Shown here: positions 49,533 to 59,546 of the stretch, piece by piece
How the letters are laid out: each line of letters begins with the position of its first letter
Numbering within the stretch: position 1 is the stretch's first letter
Origin: Tritrichomonas musculus
Lineage: Eukaryota; Parabasalia; Tritrichomonadida; Tritrichomonadidae
Reading direction: 5' to 3'
Length of the DNA stretch: 64,000 bases
NCBI GenBank assembly: GCA_039105265.1
Contig: JAPFFF010000023.1
Coordinates: forward strand, 1,674,001-1,738,000
Made by a program: the position numbers and the translations under genes
The notes under the pieces: generated by a model
The model's database searches: none
Told to the model about the DNA's origin: nothing
Seen by the model: only the letters and a program-made list of their open reading frames with translations

Positions 49533-49614
49533 GGTACTTTGGCCGAGTGGTCTAAGGCGTCGGATTTAAGCCCCGATTCCGCGAGGAGCGTGGGTTCGAA
49601 CCCCACAGGTACCA
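49533..49614 (+). tRNA. tRNA-Leu (anticodon TAA)
   Basis: An 82-nt class II tRNA. Acceptor GGTACTT pairs with AGGTACC (one G-U), and the D-arm reads GGCCGAGTGGTCTAAGGC. The anticodon loop TTTAAGC gives TAA (Leu, reads UUA). There is a long variable arm around TTCCGCGAGGAGC, the T-arm is GTGGGTTCGAACCCCAC, and the discriminator is A. No intron. Confidence 0.97.
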
Positions 49615-49617
49615 AAC

Positions 49618-49626
49618 TTTTTTTTT
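49618..49626 (+). terminator. Pol III T-run terminator of tRNA-Leu
   Basis: T9 begins 4 nt after the tRNA end. Confidence 0.85.
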
Positions 49627-49957
49627 ATAAAAAAAAATCATTGTTATATTGATTTTTAGTCCCTTCAAGCCAATATCCACTAAAATAATTCATGTATTTT
49701 TCAATCTTCCAATTGATTAATCTTTTTTTGATGATGAAAATTCATATTTTTTAATGAATAAAAATATCATGCTTTTACTTCTTCATATATATAAATAGTA
49801 CAAAAACTACATGTACTAAATGTTCCCTCTTTCTTATATCGCTTTATATAAATTGAATTTTAAAAATATTTTATACCAGCTTATTGAAAATATTCTAATA
49901 AAAGAAAGTGAAAATTTTGCCAAATATTTTAAATTTCTTGTATTTTTTCAGTAAGAA
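49627..49957. other. Formin upstream region
   Basis: AT-rich, no gene. No ACTTTTTGAA copy. The ATG follows a TTTTTTCAGTAAGAA stretch. Confidence 0.4.
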
Positions 49958-52900
49958 ATGGAAAACGAAGTACAATTAACAATCGATGATATTGCAGACA
50001 AACTTGATCAACTTATACTTCAGCCAGATGACAAAACTGTTTACGAATATTACAAAATTATATGCTTCGAAGCTGACATCAGTTATAATAAAACTATTGC
50101 ACAATATAATGAAGAAGTCGAAGAAGCCAAAAGAAAAGCCCAAGAAGCAAAAGATAAAGGTAAAAAAGAGCCACAAGATATTATAGATATTCCAAAGAAA
50201 TTATGGAGTCAAATCAAATTTTTATATGAAAATTATAAATCACTTAAATCACCAGAAGAATTATTAGAAAATTTTGATGACTACAATACGATCGAAACTG
50301 TTTATTTTTATTTAGGAAAAGAATTCATCACTTGGATGATAAAATTTATTAAATTAAATGGAATTGTAATCATTTTAGAAAAAATTGCACAAACTGCACA
50401 ATTAATCAGAAAATATCCATCAGATGACATATCGCAAATATTAGATTTACTTAAGCTATACTTATTATGCCTTTATGAAATTTTCAACGTAACAATTGGA
50501 TTAAGTGAAGCTTTGATGATGGATATTAATAAAATTGTTAATATTCTTGTTTTTGCCTTTTTTCCAGGCGAACACCAAATTAATAAATTGATTTTTGAGC
50601 TTCTATGCCCATTAATTCAAGAAGGTAATGCGACTAATTCTATACTAGATGCAATGGATTCGTATGCAATTGCACAAGGTCTTTCCGGACGTTTTGTTAT
50701 TGTCACTGATACAGCCAATTTTAACAATTCAGAATGCCGTCAATCTACGTTTATTTTCATTAATATGTTATTTGATCATATCCCTGAACTTTACAAACGG
50801 ATTTCAATTAAGCATGAGCTCTATCAGCAAGGCTTTGAAAATTCAGTCGAAGGTGAGTTTTCAGAAGATAAAGATCAAAACTTTGAAGTTGTTAAAGAGT
50901 TTAAAACAAAGATTTTAGAAGATGAAGAATCTTGTATAAGATTATTTGGAAGGCATGGTGTATCACCAATGAACACAAAAACAATTGCTAATTCGCTGCT
51001 TACCTGGCCAGATATATCAAAAGACGTCGCTGGATTCTTACTCGAACTTGTTTGGGCAAAAAATGCCAGTGGATTTAATTTTGATGAGTATACGAGTTTG
51101 ATGATCAATTTACTCACTGCTCTTCATCATTGTAAAAGTGATGAACAGTTTGATTCTTTGTTCTCTGAAATTTGGAGTCTTTCTCCACTCAAAATAGATA
51201 CTACTAAAGAAATTCCACCAGAATGGAACGATTTAAACAGGATTTTTGGCTTTGTCGCAAATGGGAAACTATCAGAGAGTAATTCAGTAGATCAAAGTTC
51301 ATCAAATCTGCCGACAGCTACACGAAATATGTTCAGTTCGCTCCTTGATTCTTATGACAACATTAAAAGCATGCTCCAAAATTATTATTTAAATAATATT
51401 ATTCCAAATTCTCCTCTAAAATCGCAAAAAGCGCCTGTCTTAAGATCGAATATTAATGATAAAGAGTTGCTTGATGAGGAACAAATTGCGCCTGCTGCTG
51501 ATAAATTAAATGAAGAATTAAAATTAGAAGTCGAGCAAAAAACTGAAACTTATCTTGAACAAGAACCTCCAACAGTTGTTCCAGAAGCAATTCAGCCTGA
51601 AGTTCCTCCTGAAAGTGAAGCTCTTCCATCTGCAACTGAAGAAGTGGTTCCACCACCACCACCGCCACCACCTCCACCGCCTCCTTCATATGATGGAGAA
51701 GGTGTTCCACCTCCGCCACCACCTCCACCACCACCGCCTCCACCGCCTCCACCGCCTCCTTCATATGATGGAGAAGGTGTTCCACCTCCACCTCCGCCAC
51801 CCCCTCCACCTCCAGGCTCTCCACCTATTTCTGATCCTAATGGTGCAGCTCCGCTACCAGTACCTCCCGGCCCACCAGCAAAGGCGAATCTGAAGCCTCC
51901 AAAAAATACCCGTAAATTATTCTGGGATAAGTTGACAAAAATAACGATTAAGAATACAATTTGGGAAAAACTAGAGCAAGAAGAATCATCTGTTCCAGTT
52001 GACACTAAAGAAGTATATAACACTTTCCAAATGGCACCTAGAGCACCCAAAAAAGATGTCAAAGAAGTAGTCAAAAAGGCTCCAGATATTGTCCATATCA
52101 TTGATACCAAAAAGTCAAATAATGTTGATAGACTTCTAAAGCAACTTAAGCATCCGTATAGTGAAATAGCATCATCCTTTATATCAATGAACAAAAATAA
52201 GTTGCTGACAATTGATAATTTCGCATCATTACGCAAATATTTGCCAAGTGAATCGGAATATAAGGACATCGATTCATACACTGGTCCTCATGAGCAACTT
52301 GGTGATACTGAAAAATTCTATCTCGCGATCAAACATATAAAACTGCTTCAATATCGAGCAGATTTATTAATTAGTAATAATGAAATGGAGAAAGACTTTG
52401 AAAAAATCAAGCCAGCTATTCAAAATATGAAAATAGCAATTGAAGAGGTGAAAAATTCACCTTCTTTGATCGAATGTCTTTCTGTGATTTTGAAGATTGG
52501 TAACTTTATGAATGGAGGATCACCAAAAGGTGGAGCATACGGATTTAAGATTTCTTCTCTTGCAAAATTAAAAGATACAAAATCAAGTGAGAAAACTATT
52601 AACCTGATGAATTACATTGCATCAATCGAAAATGAGGGATTCGCATGTTTCAAAAAACTGAGAAGTGAACTAGCGCATGTACCACTTGTTGTGGATTGTG
52701 ATATGGATTATGCCAAAGAAATGATTCAGCCATATAGTGTCTTAGTGAATAAGTACAACCTTTATAAAAAAGAGATGAGCACCTTAATGACAAATGATTG
52801 CCTGCCTGCATATGCAGAAGCATTTGTTAAAAAAGTTCATCCAATTGTCAAACAGCTTGAAAATATTATTAACGACAATATTAAAAAATTTAACCAATTA

Positions 52901-53035
52901 AGAAAATATTTTTGTGAAGAAACAATGGGGTCATCCGAATTCTTCAAAATTTTCGTTGATTTCATGAACGATTTAGATAAAGCAGAAATTGAAAATCAGC
53001 AAAAGGAAAAAAAGGCTGATGCAGAAGGAGAATAA
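49958..53035 (+). CDS. Diaphanous-type formin (GBD/FH3-FH1-FH2)
   Basis: 1025 residues, intronless. About 1-450 are helical and match the GBD/FH3 regulatory region of diaphanous-related formins. About 560-640 are the proline-rich FH1, with two copies of PPSYDGEGVPPPPP 25 residues apart. About 650-1010 are FH2, opening with RKLFWDKLTKITIKNTIWEKL and including a clear lasso/linker, IECLSVILKIGNFMNGGSPKGGAYGFKISSL and a knob-post region. FH2 dimers nucleate and track actin barbed ends, and FH1 delivers profilin-actin. No DAD motif is obvious in the short tail. An A28 tract follows the stop by 50 bp. Confidence 0.95.
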   Translation: MENEVQLTIDDIADKLDQLILQPDDKTVYEYYKIICFEADISYNKTIAQYNEEVEEAKRKAQEAKDKGKKEPQDIIDIPKKLWSQIKFLYENYKSLKSPEELLENFDDYNTIETVYFYLGKEFITWMIKFIKLNGIVIILEKIAQTAQLIRKYPSDDISQILDLLKLYLLCLYEIFNVTIGLSEALMMDINKIVNILVFAFFPGEHQINKLIFELLCPLIQEGNATNSILDAMDSYAIAQGLSGRFVIVTDTANFNNSECRQSTFIFINMLFDHIPELYKRISIKHELYQQGFENSVEGEFSEDKDQNFEVVKEFKTKILEDEESCIRLFGRHGVSPMNTKTIANSLLTWPDISKDVAGFLLELVWAKNASGFNFDEYTSLMINLLTALHHCKSDEQFDSLFSEIWSLSPLKIDTTKEIPPEWNDLNRIFGFVANGKLSESNSVDQSSSNLPTATRNMFSSLLDSYDNIKSMLQNYYLNNIIPNSPLKSQKAPVLRSNINDKELLDEEQIAPAADKLNEELKLEVEQKTETYLEQEPPTVVPEAIQPEVPPESEALPSATEEVVPPPPPPPPPPPPSYDGEGVPPPPPPPPPPPPPPPPPPSYDGEGVPPPPPPPPPPPGSPPISDPNGAAPLPVPPGPPAKANLKPPKNTRKLFWDKLTKITIKNTIWEKLEQEESSVPVDTKEVYNTFQMAPRAPKKDVKEVVKKAPDIVHIIDTKKSNNVDRLLKQLKHPYSEIASSFISMNKNKLLTIDNFASLRKYLPSESEYKDIDSYTGPHEQLGDTEKFYLAIKHIKLLQYRADLLISNNEMEKDFEKIKPAIQNMKIAIEEVKNSPSLIECLSVILKIGNFMNGGSPKGGAYGFKISSLAKLKDTKSSEKTINLMNYIASIENEGFACFKKLRSELAHVPLVVDCDMDYAKEMIQPYSVLVNKYNLYKKEMSTLMTNDCLPAYAEAFVKKVHPIVKQLENIINDNIKKFNQLRKYFCEETMGSSEFFKIFVDFMNDLDKAEIENQQKEKKADAEGE

Positions 53036-53085
53036 AAAGACTAATATGTGTATAGTATTTGATCACAATATGTATTAATAAAACT

Positions 53086-53113
53086 AAAAAAAAAAAAAAA
53101 AAAAAAAAAAAAA
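53086..53113. repeat. A28 tract just beyond the formin stop
   Basis: A genomic A28 starts 50 nt after the stop, preceded by ATTAATAAAACT, which resembles the short trichomonad polyadenylation signal context. Confidence 0.9.
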
Positions 53114-53302
53114 TGTTTTATAAACTTCACTAATAGTTTTGATTTAAAAATAATTGTGCAAAGTTTTTTATTATAATAATTACAATGTAAGTTAAATTTC
53201 AAAGTTGAAAAATGCATTGGGCTATAAAAAGCTTGTATGGACATCCAACGATTATAAATTACTGTTCATTAATATATTTAACGTTTTTAATGAACAAATT
53301 GT

Positions 53303-53500
53303 TTATGGTTTTTTAACATAAATATCAAATGAGTCAATATTTTGAGGAAGCTTTATTTTTAATTCATCTTCGATCTTTTTTCGTAGTTCGTTAACATCAT
53401 CTTTAGGACCATAAACGGTACACTGAAATTTTTTGCTCTCTGGAATTTGTTCGAAATACGGACATAAAATATCATGAAATGGTGGACCTTCTTCGCTCAT
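53303..53500 (-). CDS. Small hypothetical protein, possibly ubiquitin-fold
   Basis: 65 residues from the ATG at 53500 (MSEEGPPFHD). The in-frame ATG further upstream at 53554 would place the start only 15 bp from the TRAPPC8 ATG and adds non-conserved-looking residues. A strand (FQCTVYGPKD), a helix (DVNELRKKIEDELKI) and a strand (SFDIYVKKP) suggest a small alpha/beta fold. I do not recognise it. It is divergent from TRAPPC8 with 69 bp between starts. Confidence 0.5.
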   Translation of the reverse strand: MSEEGPPFHDILCPYFEQIPESKKFQCTVYGPKDDVNELRKKIEDELKIKLPQNIDSFDIYVKKP

Positions 53501-53569
53501 TGATATTTGATTATAAATTATTTGGTGTAAAGTATTGAAATGAAATTTTTTCAAGTGAACTAAATTTTA

Positions 53570-54961
53570 ATGACTTTTTTGGAGTTTTTAAAGCGGCAAA
53601 TTCAACCATGTGTCTTTTGCTTTCCAACTCCAGAACTCATTAAAAAAGTTCCAGATTATGAATCAATTGTAAATAATGCTTGGGAAAATGCTCAAAGTGC
53701 CCTTCCTTTTCCAATTCGCTGTGTTTTTCCTCCTTCAAACGAAAAATTGGCGATACTTCAAGCTGAATTAGTTTCTGTTCGTGAAAATAATTTTAATTCT
53801 CTTTTTAATAATCAAGCTGAACTTCAATCTATGGAATTAATTCGCGAGTATTTTTTCCGTCAAGAATTTTGTAATCGATTCTTTTTTCCTGATATCCCAA
53901 TCGGTATTTTAATTATTTCGCATGGTTCAGGTCCTCCAAATATTTCAGAAATTTATAATTCTTTTCAAAATTGGGTGAATCCGTTTATTTCAAAACTAAC
54001 TAAAGCTAAATTGCTTCTTCCATCCAGAAATATCAAAGATCCCATTGCTAAATACTTAAATTCACAGTGTATTCCTGCTTATAAAAAATTAGCGTTTGAG
54101 ATAGAAGAATTTTATAAGCAACAATGGAAAGGAATTCAGCAAAGAGTTGCTGCTTTTTTCAGAATGCAAGATGAGCTTTACAATTCAATTCTTTATTTAA
54201 AATTGTATGCTGATTTATGTTTACAAAGAGGTCAATATAACGAGGCATCCGCAGCATATCAAGTTATTATTGCTAATTCGGGTTATATTGAATTTACCTA
54301 TCAAGCTCAGTTTTGTATTTCGTTATGTGATATATTATCAGGAAATATAACGCAAAAATCATTAAACTATGTTTTATTAATCAAAAGGTCAAAATTACCA
54401 TATAATCAATATTTCACAATTATGCTAACTGAATTATTTTTAAGAATTTATCTTGGGTCCACCCCGTCAGCTACATTTACTAAATTTCCAATGCCACGAA
54501 TGCAAAGAGAAAAAGAAAGTGATATTCTCTTTCGTCCATTTTTATTTGAACAAATTGCTGCTCTTTCAGAAAAGCATTACTTTCCATTATATTTAAGTAA
54601 TTCTGCGCAATTGTATAATTCAATAGGAGCAATAAAAATGGCAGCTCTTTGTTATCGCGCTAGTATTGAATGCTTTAATGGGATAGATTGGCCAAATATA
54701 TTTCAGCCTTTAACCGAGAAAACTATACGAGTTGTAAACAAAACAGAAATGAATTCATTAGATTTAATTGTAAATGTACTTAATTCAAAATCGCTTCCAT
54801 TTTCCAAAAGAATTGCTGACTTAATTACAAATACTTTAAGAAATCCAAATTTTCAAAGGCTGAATCATATTCAGAGCGCTGATCAAGCTAAAAATCAAGA
54901 GCAAAATCCAAGTCTAGAACAAAAACCAAATCAAGAACAAGAATCAAATTCATATAATTAA
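53570..54961 (+). pseudogene. TRAPPC8: TRAPPC8/Trs85, N-terminal half, interrupted
   Basis: 463 codons. Early beta strands (IPIGILIISHGSGPPNISEIYNSF) match the TRAPPC8 N-terminal region. NIKDPIAKYLNSQCIPAYKKLAFEIEEFYKQQWKGIQQRVAAFFR corresponds to the conserved helix pair around 'IPWAEKQIR.LNEQV..RRKG..'. Then come TPR-like helices (AAYQVIIANSGYIEF; LYNSIGAIKMAALCYRASIECF). The frame ends by running into the first bases of an inserted element (TAA at 54959-54961), in the middle of the family's expected length. TRAPPC8 belongs to TRAPP III, a Rab1/Ypt1 GEF complex for ER-Golgi traffic and autophagy. The half may still be translated. Confidence 0.85.
54953..54958 (+). repeat. Left target-site duplication TATAAT
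   Basis: TATAAT immediately precedes the inserted element and is repeated at 56389-56394 on its other side. Removing the element plus one copy restores the reading frame. Confidence 0.7.
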
Positions 54962-56388
54962 TGATGCGTTTTTGCCCGACCATTTATAAAAAATTTGCCC
55001 AAAATGCCCAAGATTTTTTAGAAATTGCCCAAAAAAAAATATAACCACATTTTTTAAAATTTTCTTTTCAAAAAAAGGTTTATTCGCTATATTTATATTT
55101 TTTTTTTTTTTGATTAAAAATTTTACCAAACTAGTACAAAATAGGAAAATAATAAATAATCATTAAGAATTATTCAAATTATTTCATTTTTATATGAGAA
55201 TTGTTGAAATGCTTTTCATAAAAAATGTAAACTTAGTAATATTTTGAAGTAAAAAGCATTATTACATAATATATTTGGTATTCAAATTAAATTTTGTGAA
55301 AAATATTTTTATGAATTTAATATAAATCATAAAGTTAAATTATTTTCATCATTAAAGAAGTAAATAAGTATATTTATCTTCATTTATTTCTACAATTTTA
55401 TATTTTGTTATTCTTTTTTCATTTTTGATTGTAAAAAAAGCAAACAAATCTGGAAAAAAATTTCAAAGAACTCATTCAAAAAATTGAGGGCCGAATTTCT
55501 TTAAAATCTAATAGAGTATATTAGAGGGCTCATATTATGATATCCTTTTTAAATAAACACATCAAATTGGGTCTCAAAAGAATCATCACAATGTGATTAT
55601 CATAATGATGGTGGTTAAAAATGCTATAACAGTTTTTAACATATGATATTTTATATTTTTTTTATAGGATAATCTGAATCATTTTAATTTTAATATATTT
55701 GATAAACATATTCTTAGTAATTGTCATAAATTTATAAATTTAAAAATAAAAAAAAAGAATAAAGGAATAATATTCAAATATTACTTCTTTCAATATAAAG
55801 TATAGGAACAACCAGTTCTTGAAATAGAAATATATAGCTTATAAATGCTCTTCTGAGCTTTTTTACTGTATTTTGGAGCTTCTTATTGTTATATCCCGAT
55901 TTAATTATTATTGATTCAGATGATTGCAATAAACAGCTTCTAAATCACAGTAAAAAAAGCTCCAAAAAGCATTTCCGAGCTTATTTGAGGTATTTTAAGA
56001 AAATAAATGCATATTTTAACATAATTAATTATAAAAAAGCTTGGGTAAAAAGGTTAATTTATTTGACCACATTTGACCTTATGAAAGTGGGCAGTACTGC
56101 CCAGCATGTAAACTATTGAAATTCTTTCAAATTTTGAATGATGGGCATGGGCGCCCATGCCCAAAAATTTCAAAGGTTTATTGCCCAATATAAACAATTC
56201 AATTTTTACATATATAATATAAAATTTAGATATTTTTTTTTAATTAAAAAAATATTTAAAAGAAAAATTTATACACATTATCAATGCAAAAAAATTTAAT
56301 ATATTTATATAAAAAAATGCATTGCCCATGTGGGCAGGGCAGATTTTTTTAATGCCATGCATAATTGGGCAGTGGGCAACATCCTTAA
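54959..56388. mobile_element. 1430-bp non-autonomous DNA element inserted in TRAPPC8
   Basis: The ends are imperfect inverted repeats: left TAATGATGCGTTTTTGCCC, right (reverse complement) TTAAGGATGTTGCCC. Both are followed by more TGCCC motifs and an A-rich run at similar distances. TGCCCA or TGGGCA occurs about a dozen times, concentrated near both ends. The right part holds two perfect palindromes: TGGGCAGTACTGCCCA (56088-56103) and a 22-bp one at 56142-56163. Two inverted copies of an ACAGTAAAAAAGCTC-type block (about 55837-55884 and 55932-55982) could form a hairpin. No transposase is encoded; short frames are compositional. The 6-bp duplication is compatible with IS3EU-like or Maverick/Polinton-derived elements, but the family is not settled. 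Confidence 0.75.
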
Positions 56389-56394
56389 TATAAT
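56389..56394 (+). repeat. Right target-site duplication TATAAT
   Basis: Second copy of the 6-bp flank, directly after ...CATCCTTAA. Confidence 0.7.
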
Positions 56395-58110
56395 CCTTAT
56401 CCAATGGATCCTCAATATGAGCTTCCATTTCCTTGCGGGTTTGTTCGTGCTAGAATTACAAACTTTTATGTTCCTGGATATCCTTGTGTCCAAATTCAAG
56501 AGATTGCAGATGAATGGAAACAGACACTTGAAAGGATGTTTGGTGCATATCGTCGTCAAACATTTTTTGACTACAATTCACTCAGTCTTTTTCAATGTTG
56601 TGTTGGTGAAGAAGCGAGCGTTGATGTGTATCTTAAATTTCATGGCGAAATTGAAATTAGTGGAACTTATCTTTTAGTAAGTGGAAATTCTTCAAAATCA
56701 CTTGAACAAATTCCAATTATTGTTCAACATCAAGATAAAAGGAAGCCGAAAATGAAGTCCGTAAATTCAGCATTACCATCTTCATCATCATTTTCATTTA
56801 GAAGCAATTCATCAAATTCTACTTCATCAGCTTCATTGTCTTCTGTTAATCTACCTTCTTATTCCTCAACTTCTTCACCCTCTAAGAACGCAGCATTATC
56901 AACATCTTTATCATCAAACTTTTTAAAGACACCAACGAACTCCAATTTTAAAATAGGATTGACATCATCAAAGAAGATCAAGAAAGTTCAAATCAAATTT
57001 GTTCCAAAAGTAGCAGGTGTTCTTGAAATTTATGGAATCGGCTTTATTTGGAACGACGTCTGTCGTCTTGAATCGCCATTTAAGCATCTTCCATGGAAGA
57101 TAAAAGTACTTGAGCCATCAGCACGTGTAGATTTCACATTTTCGGAAGTATTTCAAAAAGTTGTAGTTGGGCAATATTTATCTATTGAAGTAATTGCAAA
57201 AAACAGTAGTATTCCTCTAGATTCATTCAGTCTTCTCATTAAAGGCGATGTCGAAGCTTCTTTGATTGATCCAGAAATTGAGGAGATATTTGGTCAATCA
57301 AAAATGTTACCTCTTGCTGCTAACGAAGAAAGGAAGATAACAATTGGTGCTCGTTTTAGAAAAGAAGGTAAATATAAGCTCATTTTAATTTTCCCTTATT
57401 GGAGCAAAAACAGTCCACCTCCACGATATGGGTTGAAAATTTATGATTTCAAAGTATATTCGGCCCCGCAACTAAAAATTGAGAAGACGATCAGCGGAGT
57501 TCAAATTTTTTCACCCCCTGATTCTTGGGCTCTTGGATTCAGTGGTAACATACCGACGATAGATCAGCACTTAGTGGTTGTTGATGGACGGTTATGCCTT
57601 CTTGATTTTGTTTCTTTGGATACAAAAGACGATGAAGAGAATGAATTCATTCTCCCCAATTTTTGTAAAAAATTTATCGTCAAAGATGAAGAAGAGGAAA
57701 ATCGCAGTAGAAAGAAAAATCGAAATAAGAAGCTTTTCTTTTGGTATCAAAATCATTATGGTATCGTTCAAACCCAAATCGAATGCCCTGAAACTCCTGT
57801 TTCAATCGTTTTGACTAAGGAAGGTCAATTATACTGTTTTTATATTTCTAACATATCTGGAGGAAAATTAGAAAATTTGTCATTATCTTTCGGTGAATCG
57901 TTGAACAGTAACAGCAATGATGAATATGTGTACGAAATTGCGTTGAGTGGATTATCTAAAAAAGTAATTCAATCATTAGATATTAACCAGACAGTTGTTT
58001 TCAAAACTCATATATTTTTATTCGAATCGCATACATCGTTACCGATTTTATTATCAATTGGAAATCGCAAATATAGTTTTTATGTTTATTTAATGAAAGA
58101 TCAATTTTAA
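56395..58110 (+). pseudogene. TRAPPC8: TRAPPC8/Trs85, C-terminal half, interrupted
   Basis: The frame is open from 56389, with the first ATG at 56404 giving 568 residues. YELPFPC, then VPGYPCVQIQEIADEWKQTLERM, matches the TRAPPC8 middle (proline-rich LPLP followed by a QEW-type helix). About 80-110 and 190-350 are beta-sandwich segments of the TRAPPC8/9 type (FQKVVVGQYLSIEVIAKNSSIPLDSFSLLI; LAANEERKITIGARFRKEGKYKLILIFPY). A Ser-rich insert lies at 120-180. Whether this half is expressed depends on a promoter inside the element; the frame itself has not decayed, so the insertion is probably recent or the halves are still used. Confidence 0.85.
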
Positions 58111-58405
58111 TATAGTATTTATTATGAATAAGCGCGCTCAGTTGTATTAAGCAATTTGTTTAGAATAATTATTTGATTGTTTATATATATAAAAACTTTA
58201 TTAGTGTAAATTATTGATATTTATTTGTATTCATTCGAATATTAAATTAAGTCTTCGAAAGATGAGTTATAAAAATTGTTATTATTGTTTCATGTTATTT
58301 GAATGATGATGACTTTCCAAATAATTGTAATACATTTTTAATGAATAATATATTATTAAATACAGTTCTTTATTCGATAAATAAAAAGTATAATAAATTT
58401 GATTT

Positions 58406-59197
58406 CTAAAGTAAAAATGGAGTTTCAGATTCGACATCATAAGATGAGGAATAAACTATGCATTCTTCGCCAAGAGGTCTCAACTTTGGAACTAGCTTAT
58501 CAAGAATTTCAGCAGCATTCAAAACTGGATCATTTTGAACCAATTTTGATAATTCAGATATAAAATGTCCTGATCCACTTTTTGCTCTGTCTGAAACAGT
58601 CACATCTAATCGGGGTGCTGCAGTAATAAGTAATACTCTTTCTGGAACTTCATTTTGGAATGAACTGATCATTGGCTTTTTGAAATTAACTGACGTTGTT
58701 GAAAATGAGAGTTTGTCAACTTTTTCACCTCCATTCGACCAAGATTCAGCAGCTGGGCATCCATTTATAACAAATGTTAGTCTAGATGCTGGATGTTTGT
58801 ATTTTTTAACGTGTTTAAATATTTTAGTTGGACTAACTTCTGTGTCTTTGATTACAAAAGGAGCTCCAACACCTGGACCTCCATCTGGCGATTTCATCGG
58901 AAAACCGGTAAAAACAACAGCTAAGTATTCATAAACATTTTTCAAAAAAAATGTGTACCAATGGTAAAAATCAGAATAATCAGGTAATGTTAAAAAAAAC
59001 ATTTTAAAATCAGCTTGGATGAACATCCTTGCAGCTTCAAGAGCATCTAAGTAAGCGCTTGTATCGAGTTGAGATCGTGGTGCTGTAACAATAAAGCACG
59101 TACGTGGAGAAACACTTTTTATGCCAATATCTTCTGGGTCAAGGCCATTAAGATGTCTACCGATTTTTTGAAGATCTCTGAGTGAATCAATACTCAT
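58406..59197 (-). CDS. Caspase-fold (C14-like) protein without the catalytic His
   Basis: 263 residues with a caspase/metacaspase-like order of strands and helices. CFIVTAPRSQLDTSAYLDALEAARMF is strand plus helix, followed by FKMFFLTLPDYSDFYHWYTFFLK. YLAVVFTGFPM (92-101) stands where active family members have a 'YYSGHG'-type strand. LTFVINGCPAAESW (140-153) has Cys147 at about the place of the catalytic 'D.C.SG'. RVLLITAAPRLDVTVSD...GSGHFISELSKLV is the late strand and helix. The His of SGHG is absent, so it is likely a pseudoprotease or a different use of the fold. Confidence 0.55.
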   Translation of the reverse strand: MSIDSLRDLQKIGRHLNGLDPEDIGIKSVSPRTCFIVTAPRSQLDTSAYLDALEAARMFIQADFKMFFLTLPDYSDFYHWYTFFLKNVYEYLAVVFTGFPMKSPDGGPGVGAPFVIKDTEVSPTKIFKHVKKYKHPASRLTFVINGCPAAESWSNGGEKVDKLSFSTTSVNFKKPMISSFQNEVPERVLLITAAPRLDVTVSDRAKSGSGHFISELSKLVQNDPVLNAAEILDKLVPKLRPLGEECIVYSSSYDVESETPFLL

Positions 59198-59546
59198 TTA
59201 TAACGTTTTTAAAATTTTTTTTGCACGTTTAAATTGTTCAAATAAAATAAATAATAAATAATGGCAAATGCTTCAAAAAAAAATTTATTCATTCATGGTA
59301 TTATGAAAATAAATTTTGCATGAAACTCAAGAAAATTTAATTTTCATATAATATTAAAATAAAAGTCGTTACAATAATAGCTGGTGCATTCATAAAACTA
59401 ATTTAAATTGATATGGTATGAATTTCATTGATAACATTAATTCATGTTACGTTCAAGTTTATATTCATTAAATTTAATATCAAAACAACTTTTCTTGTTA
59501 TATTTCAATCTTAGAGCCACCTTCCGGATCACAAAATAAATAAAAA
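59198..59546. other. AT-rich spacer
   Basis: No gene or motif I can support between the caspase-fold start and the end of the coiled-coil gene. Confidence 0.5.

Noticed and set aside
51453..52281. Long minus-strand frames over the formin FH1 region
   Set aside because: They are Gly- and Val/Glu-rich shadows of the proline codons of FH1.
54959..56388. Large intron in TRAPPC8
   Set aside because: Ends are TAAT...TTAA with a 6-bp duplication and inverted termini, not GT-AG; far longer than trichomonad introns.
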